DNA of 64,000 nt. Source: Oscillospiraceae bacterium (lineage in GTDB: Bacteria > Bacillota > Clostridia > Oscillospirales > Oscillospiraceae). A program made the position numbers and the translations under genes. Below, piece by piece: positions 59,662 through 64,000 of the stretch (the stretch's first letter is position 1; each line of letters begins with the position of its first letter). Under the pieces are notes generated by a model that saw only the letters and a list, made by a program, of their open reading frames with translations, ran no database searches and was not told the origin of the DNA. The stretch is taken from the NCBI GenBank assembly GCA_015068245.1, contig SVKU01000007.1:24098-88097 (forward strand), in the 5' to 3' direction.

Positions 59662-60882
59662 ATGACTATTTATGAAGAACTGCAAGCCCGTGGCCTTATT
59701 GCCCAGGTAACCGACGAAGAAGAAATCAAAGAACTTATCAACAGCGGCAAAGCTACATTCTATATCGGCTTTGACTGCACTGCCGACAGCCTGACCGCCG
59801 GTCACTTCATGGCGCTGACTCTTATGAAGAGACTGCAGATGGCAGGTAACCGTCCCGTAGCTCTTATCGGCGGCGGCACCACCATGATCGGCGACCCCTC
59901 CGGCCGTACCGACATGCGCAAGATGCTCACTAAGGAAGACATCGACCACAATGCCGAATGCTTCAAACGCCAGATGGAAAAGTTTATCGATTTCGGCGAA
60001 GGCAAGGCCATCATGGTCAACAATGCCGACTGGCTGCTGAACCTGAACTATGTTGATATGCTGCGCGAAGTTGGCGCATGCTTCTCCGTCAACAATATGC
60101 TTCGTGCCGAGTGCTACAAGAACCGTATGGAAAAGGGCTTGTCCTTCCTGGAATTTAACTACATGATAATGCAGAGCTACGACTTCTATCATATGTTCCA
60201 GACTCTGGGCTGCAATATGCAGTTCGGCGGTGATGACCAGTGGTCCAACATGCTGGGCGGCACTGAACTTATCCGCCGCAAACTGGGCAAGGACGCCTAT
60301 GCAATGACCATTACTCTGTTGACCGACTCCCAGGGCAACAAGATGGGCAAAACTGCCGGCAACGCTGTTTGGCTTGATCCCAACAAGACCAGCCCCTATG
60401 AGTTTTATCAGTACTGGCGCAACGTTGGTGATGCCGATGTTATCAAGTGCCTGCGTATGCTGACTTTCCTGCCTCTGGAACAGATAGACGAAATGGCAAA
60501 ATGGGAAGGCTCCCAGCTCAACACCGCTAAGGAAATCCTGGCTTATGAACTGACTAAACTGGTTCACAGCGAAGAAGAAGCCGAAAAGGCTCAGGCAACC
60601 GCAAGAGCCCTGTTCAGCACAGGCGGCGATCTGGACAATATGCCCTGCACCGAACTGTGTGAAGGTGATCTGAGCGACGGTGCCATAAACATTCTTGACC
60701 TTATGGTGAAGTGCGGTCTTGTTGCTTCAAAGAGCGAAGCACGCCGTCTTGTTCAGCAGGGTGGCGTGGAAGTCAACGATTCCAAGGTTGCTGATATCGG
60801 AGCATGCTTTGACTGTGCTGCCCTTAAGGAAGGCCTTAAGATCAAAAAAGGCAAAAAGGTTTACCACAAGGCAACTATGTAA
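59662..60882 (+). CDS. tyrS: Tyrosyl-tRNA synthetase
   Basis: 406 residues, class I synthetase. The HIGH-like motif is TADSLTAGHFM (about 42), the tyrosine-binding segment YDFYHMFQTLGCNMQFGGDDQWSN, the KMSKS-like loop is GNKMGKTAGN (about 226), and a C-terminal S4 domain (VASKSEARRLVQQGGVEVNDSKV) binds tRNA. AAGGAG start, T-box upstream. Confidence 0.98.
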   Translation: MTIYEELQARGLIAQVTDEEEIKELINSGKATFYIGFDCTADSLTAGHFMALTLMKRLQMAGNRPVALIGGGTTMIGDPSGRTDMRKMLTKEDIDHNAECFKRQMEKFIDFGEGKAIMVNNADWLLNLNYVDMLREVGACFSVNNMLRAECYKNRMEKGLSFLEFNYMIMQSYDFYHMFQTLGCNMQFGGDDQWSNMLGGTELIRRKLGKDAYAMTITLLTDSQGNKMGKTAGNAVWLDPNKTSPYEFYQYWRNVGDADVIKCLRMLTFLPLEQIDEMAKWEGSQLNTAKEILAYELTKLVHSEEEAEKAQATARALFSTGGDLDNMPCTELCEGDLSDGAINILDLMVKCGLVASKSEARRLVQQGGVEVNDSKVADIGACFDCAALKEGLKIKKGKKVYHKATM

Positions 60883-60906
60883 TATACATTATATATTATA
60901 CAATAT

Positions 60907-60941
60907 AAGGAGGTCATCCGCCGCGATGACCTCCTTTTTTG
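60907..60941 (+). terminator. Terminator after tyrS
   Basis: AAGGAGGTCAT (60907-60917) pairs with ATGACCTCCTT (60926-60936), then TTTT. Confidence 0.92.
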
Positions 60942-61057
60942 CGAAATAATGCAGTCAACATAATTTTGAATGTAATATATTATAATGTATAGCAGCAACG
61001 GCGCATCACATATCCCTGTCGGCAACATATATTGGAAAGAAGGGAGAGGTGATACTT

Positions 61058-61927
61058 GTGGTTACATTCGCAGTGGTAGGAGGAGATGTACGTCAACTCA
61101 AACTGGTGCAGCTGCTCAGGCAGGAAGGGCACAAGGTAAATATTGCAGCATTTGAAAAAGACCCCGACTTCAACAAGGAGTGTATGGATTTCAAAAATGC
61201 GGTTGGATTGTCTGACTGCGTGCTGCTTCCAATACCGGCCTTTACTGCGGAAGGCTATGTGGTGACACAGTGCAGTGATGAAAGAATTTCATCAAATGCT
61301 CTGCTGAAAAGTCTGAATCCCGGTTCGCTGGTGATTGGAGGAAGATTGGGTGAAGAATTTGAATCAAAAGCTGCAGAGCTTGGGTGCTGCGCATCGGATA
61401 TACTTAACCGCGAAGATTTTTCAATAGCCAACGCCGTACCCACTGCAGAGGCAGCAATTCAGATAGCAATGCAGCAGTTGCCGATAACAATTGCCGGCAG
61501 CAAATGCCTTGTGGCAGGTGGCGGGAGAATAGGGAAACAGCTTGCTATGCGGCTTCATCTTCTGGGTGCCGATGTTACGGTTACTGTTCGCAAGGCATCT
61601 GATGCAGCATTCTGTGAATCCTTCGGAGCCAAGGCAGAATACACTGCAAGATTGGAAACTCTGGTTCAGGGAAGTGACATAATATTCAACACTGTTCCGG
61701 AGCTGGTTTTTGATGAGCAGATTCTGGCAGGGGTAGATAAAACATGCCCATGCATAGACCTGGCATCCATGCCGGGAGGATTTGATGATGAAGCAGCGGA
61801 AAAACTGGGTCTTGTGCTGATCCACGCCCTGTCGCTGCCGGGAAAGGCAGCACCGGTAACCTCTGCCTTAAATCTAAAAAAAGTGATAGGAAGGATACTG
61901 GCTGAAACAGCGGCACCCTGTCACTGA
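61058..61927 (+). CDS. dpaA: Dipicolinate synthase subunit A
   Basis: 289 residues from GTG 61058 (MVTFAVVGGDVRQLKLVQLL), with AGAGGTG six bases upstream; a GTG at 61049 lies inside that site. Two Rossmann-like domains; NADP-binding CLVAGGGRIGKQLAMRLHLLGADVTV (about 152). With DpaB it makes dipicolinic acid in the mother cell for spore cores. Matches SpoVFA. Confidence 0.95.
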   Translation: MVTFAVVGGDVRQLKLVQLLRQEGHKVNIAAFEKDPDFNKECMDFKNAVGLSDCVLLPIPAFTAEGYVVTQCSDERISSNALLKSLNPGSLVIGGRLGEEFESKAAELGCCASDILNREDFSIANAVPTAEAAIQIAMQQLPITIAGSKCLVAGGGRIGKQLAMRLHLLGADVTVTVRKASDAAFCESFGAKAEYTARLETLVQGSDIIFNTVPELVFDEQILAGVDKTCPCIDLASMPGGFDDEAAEKLGLVLIHALSLPGKAAPVTSALNLKKVIGRILAETAAPCH

Positions 61928-61941
61928 AAGGGTTGAATTAA

Positions 61942-62523
61942 TTGGATAACATATCCGTAGGTGCTGCTTTGTGCGGTTCCTTTTGTACATATGGAAAGAC
62001 CCTGCCTTTGCTGGAGAAACTGCGGGAACATTTCGGCCCCATTCAGCCGATCATGTCCGAAATAAGTCAAACGTGCGACACCAGATTTGGTAAAGTAGAG
62101 GAATTTGTTGATAAAATCGTAAACATCTGCGGCAAACCGTTGATGGGAACCATAGGAGAAGTTGAACCCATTGGCCCGCAAAAACTGCTGGACGTACTGC
62201 TCATCGTACCTGCAACAGGTAACACCATAGCAAAAATTGCAGCAGGCATCGCAGATACTCCGGTAACCATGGCGGTAAAATCACATCTGCGAAACGAGCG
62301 GCCGGTGGTCGTGGCGGTGTCTACAAATGACGGACTTGGAGCCAACGCAAAAAACATAGGCGCATTGCTGGCAAGAAAACATATATATTTTGTGCCGTTT
62401 TATCAGGATGATCCAACGGGCAAGCCAAATTCGCTGCTGGCTGACATGGACAGAGTCATAGACACTGTTGAACTGGCCATGGGAGAAACACAGATTCAGC
62501 CGTTGCTGCTGCAGAAGAAGTAA
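61942..62523 (+). CDS. dpaB: Dipicolinate synthase subunit B (flavoprotein)
   Basis: 193 residues; TTG start with AAAGGG nine bases upstream. Flavoprotein fold: GAALCGSFCTYGKTLPLLEKL, IVPATGNTIAKIAAGIADTPVTMAVKSHLRN and VSTNDGLGANAKNIGALLARKHIYFVPF. Matches SpoVFB, the second subunit of dipicolinate synthase, following dpaA by 14 bases. The usual dapG/dapA partners are not adjacent. Confidence 0.94.
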   Translation: MDNISVGAALCGSFCTYGKTLPLLEKLREHFGPIQPIMSEISQTCDTRFGKVEEFVDKIVNICGKPLMGTIGEVEPIGPQKLLDVLLIVPATGNTIAKIAAGIADTPVTMAVKSHLRNERPVVVAVSTNDGLGANAKNIGALLARKHIYFVPFYQDDPTGKPNSLLADMDRVIDTVELAMGETQIQPLLLQKK

Positions 62524-62527
62524 AAAA

Positions 62528-62560
62528 GTGCTGCAAACGTAATTCGTTTGCAGCACAAAA
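62528..62560. terminator. Terminator between dpaB and metA
   Basis: GTGCTGCAAACG (62528-62539) pairs with CGTTTGCAGCAC (62545-62556); A-rich on both sides, between convergent genes. Confidence 0.85.
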
Positions 62561-62566
62561 TATGTC

Positions 62567-63481
62567 TCAAATCTCCGAAAGGTCGTAAGGCGTTGTCTGA
62601 TAAACATAATAGTTCAGCCAATTCCCATAAAGCAGCTGGGCGTGAGCACGCCAGGTAACAACGGGAGGCATGGTGGGATCGTCATTTGGGAAATAATTCT
62701 TGGGAACATCAATGTCAAGCCCCTTGTTCACGTCACGGAAATATTCTGCGGCGAGAGTGTCCGCATCATACTCAGGATGCCCCATAATGAATATCTGACG
62801 TTCGTCTTTGCTCATAACGCCAAAAACGCCGGCATCTTCAGACAGGGAAATAAGTTTAAGGTCGGGGCAGGCGGCAATATCTTCTGAATGGACTTCGGTA
62901 TGGCGGGAATGAGGAACAAAGAATATTTCATCAAACCCACGGAACAGAGGAAGCTTCTTGTCCAGAGTGTAATGAGGATATACGCCGAACTTTTTCTTTT
63001 CAAGCTGGTATTTGGGAATGTTGTAATGGTAATAGAGAGCAGCCTGAGCACCCCAGCAAATGTGCAGTGTGGAATATACGTTGGTTTTGCTCCATTCCAT
63101 TATTTCACAAAGCTCATCCCAGTAATCAACATCACTGAAATCAAGGTTCTCAACAGGTGCTCCGGTGATGATCAAACCATCATAGCGTTTGTTTTTTACC
63201 TGTTCGAAAGTTGTATAAAAAGATTCAAGGTGTTCGTCACCGGTGTTTTTCGAAACGTGGCTTAAAGTGCGGAGCAGTTCGATCTCGATTTGCAAGGGGG
63301 TGTTTGACAGCTTGCGAAGCAGCTGAGTTTCGGTAACGATCTTCGTGGGCATAAGATTGAGCACCAGAAGTCGAAGTGGTCTGATATCCTGGCGAAGAGC
63401 CCGGTGCTCAGTCATTACAAATATGTTTTCGCTTTCCAGTACGGACGTCGCCGGCAGGAGGTCAGGGATCTTGATCGGCAT
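62567..63481 (-). CDS. metAA: Homoserine O-acetyltransferase (MetA family, acetyl-CoA type)
   Basis: 304 residues; AAAGGAG precedes ATG. Glutamine-amidotransferase-like fold of the MetA/HTS family: catalytic Cys142 (LHICWGAQA), His235 and Glu237 (FIMGHPEYD). The residue that sets acyl-donor choice is Glu111 ([10 protein letters not shown]), the acetyl-CoA form described for Bacillus cereus MetA, whereas E. coli has Gly111 and uses succinyl-CoA. It activates L-homoserine for methionine synthesis. Divergent from the rRNA-type promoter array. Confidence 0.94.
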   Translation of the reverse strand: MPIKIPDLLPATSVLESENIFVMTEHRALRQDIRPLRLLVLNLMPTKIVTETQLLRKLSNTPLQIEIELLRTLSHVSKNTGDEHLESFYTTFEQVKNKRYDGLIITGAPVENLDFSDVDYWDELCEIMEWSKTNVYSTLHICWGAQAALYYHYNIPKYQLEKKKFGVYPHYTLDKKLPLFRGFDEIFFVPHSRHTEVHSEDIAACPDLKLISLSEDAGVFGVMSKDERQIFIMGHPEYDADTLAAEYFRDVNKGLDIDVPKNYFPNDDPTMPPVVTWRAHAQLLYGNWLNYYVYQTTPYDLSEI

Positions 63482-63561
63482 TATTCGGCTCCTTTAAATA
63501 CAAAATAGTAAGCGTATCTTAACACAGGAAAAAGAAAAGCGCAAGTTTTTGAAAAAAGTGC

Positions 63562-63590
63562 TTGACAAAGCAAAGACCATGAGCTATTAT
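63562..63590 (+). promoter_or_regulatory. rRNA-type promoter P1
   Basis: GAAAAAAGTGC then TTGACA (63562-63567), 17-base spacer, TATTAT (63585-63590). Confidence 0.85.
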
Positions 63591-63647
63591 AGGCGAGCTG
63601 TCTCAAAAAGACTGCGAAATCCGAATCAAAAAACTTGAAAAAAGTTC

Positions 63648-63676
63648 TTGACAAACGGAATTGAGCATGATAAAAT
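63648..63676 (+). promoter_or_regulatory. rRNA-type promoter P2
   Basis: GAAAAAAGTTC then TTGACA (63648-63653), 17-base spacer ending TGA, TAAAAT (63671-63676). Confidence 0.85.
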
Positions 63677-63747
63677 GCTCCTCGCGCCTTGAGAGAGACG
63701 CAAAAGAAATTCATAAAGAGTTCCTCAAAAAGAGCTGAAAAAAGTGC

Positions 63748-63776
63748 TTGACAAGCGCGAACATCTGTGATAAGAT
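63748..63776 (+). promoter_or_regulatory. rRNA-type promoter P3
   Basis: GAAAAAAGTGC then TTGACA (63748-63753), 17-base spacer ending TGA, TAAGAT (63771-63776). Exactly 100 bases after P2. Confidence 0.85.
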
Positions 63777-63847
63777 ACGCTTCGCGTCTGAAAAGACCGG
63801 AAAAGTTCTTAAAGAGTAAAAACTCAAAAAAGAATTTGAAAAAACGC

Positions 63848-63876
63848 TTGACATGTGACATGAAATGTGTTACATT
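63848..63876 (+). promoter_or_regulatory. rRNA-type promoter P4
   Basis: GAAAAAACGC then TTGACA (63848-63853), 17-base spacer, TACATT (63871-63876). Exactly 100 bases after P3. Confidence 0.85.
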
Positions 63877-64000
63877 AAACCTCGCCGCTTATGAGCGGGA
63901 TGCACCTTGTAAATTAAACAACGTGAACAAACAAAGCACCAGAAACGTCAAAGTTGCGGTACACGGGTTTTGTCAATTACCGTGCCGTAACTATAAAAAT
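63877..64000 (+). other. Probable rRNA operon leader (16S not reached)
   Basis: After P4 the sequence has no ORF or ribosome site and carries TGCACCTTGTAAATTAAACAACG, reminiscent of clostridial pre-16S leaders, then a CGGTACACGG/CCGTGCCG imperfect stem near 63956-63989. The mature 16S start would lie past the right edge. Inference from promoter type and lack of coding sequence. Confidence 0.6.

Noticed and set aside
63501..63550. SAM riboswitch (S-box) upstream of metA
   Set aside because: Only about 65 bases separate metA from the rrn promoter array; no S-box core motifs or terminator/antiterminator pair are seen.

Overview
The window looks like chromosome of an anaerobic, spore-forming member of the Clostridia, probably a gut Oscillospirales/Ruminococcaceae-type organism. 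This is inferred from gene content: a complete spoIIIAA-AH operon, spoVAD-spoVAE, both dipicolinate synthase subunits, SpoIIIE/FtsK, TepA, two T-box leaders, IreB, an Asp23-nusB-xseAB-ispA-dxs-tlyA-nadK-argR-recN block, MEP-pathway isoprenoid synthesis and moderate GC. No taxonomic marker gene is complete here. The last 450 bases are a four-promoter rRNA-type control region, so an rRNA operon very likely starts just beyond the right edge.

Region by region. (1) 1-7.65 kb: a mirror-image accessory cluster. A two-gene unit (UGSC-like two-domain protein, then an Old-Yellow-Enzyme/enoate-reductase flavoprotein) occurs twice in opposite orientation, with a metal-dependent amidohydrolase between the arms. 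The 134 aligned noncoding bases linking the two genes differ at only three positions between arms, although the flanking proteins have diverged widely. (2) 7.7-11.5 kb, minus strand: nnr, a lipoprotein and alr, headed by a DUF6106-like membrane protein. (3) 11.6-17.3 kb: T-box pheST, ireB, a small unknown protein and an SH3-NlpC/P60 cell-wall hydrolase. (4) 17.3-19.2 kb: an AT-rich two-gene cassette (secreted protein, lipoprotein) followed by what looks like a fragment of a second NlpC/P60 C-terminus. (5) 19.2-21.7 kb: three tandem paralogous SnoaL/NTF2-like proteins, two with Gly/Pro-rich tracts, behind a promoter with a palindromic operator candidate. (6) 21.9-29.3 kb: methyltransferase, spoVAD-AE, EFR1 flavodoxin-ferredoxin, peptide deformylase, MATE pump and PcrA/UvrD helicase. 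(7) 29.4-39.8 kb: tepA, uppP, spoIIIE/ftsK, aminotransferase, secDF and an unknown 611-residue beta-helix-like protein. (8) 39.9-44.8 kb: spoIIIA operon ending in an unusual array of stem-loops with an exact 36-nt duplication. (9) 44.8-56.8 kb: lipoprotein, then the long housekeeping operon from asp23 to recN and a GNAT. (10) 56.8-64 kb: alpha/beta hydrolase, cstA, T-box tyrS, dpaAB, metA with the acetyl-CoA-type Glu111, and the rrn promoter array.

The housekeeping parts work as expected. SpoIIIA proteins build the mother-cell side of the feeding-tube channel, SpoVA/DpaAB load the spore with dipicolinate, SpoIIIE pumps DNA, and the asp23-recN operon joins transcription antitermination, DNA repair, isoprenoid precursors and NAD(P) supply. 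The novelty lies in the accessory parts. The mirrored UGSC/OYE/amidohydrolase cluster and the SnoaL trio look like redox and hydrolytic catabolism of an unidentified small molecule. I cannot name the substrate from sequence.
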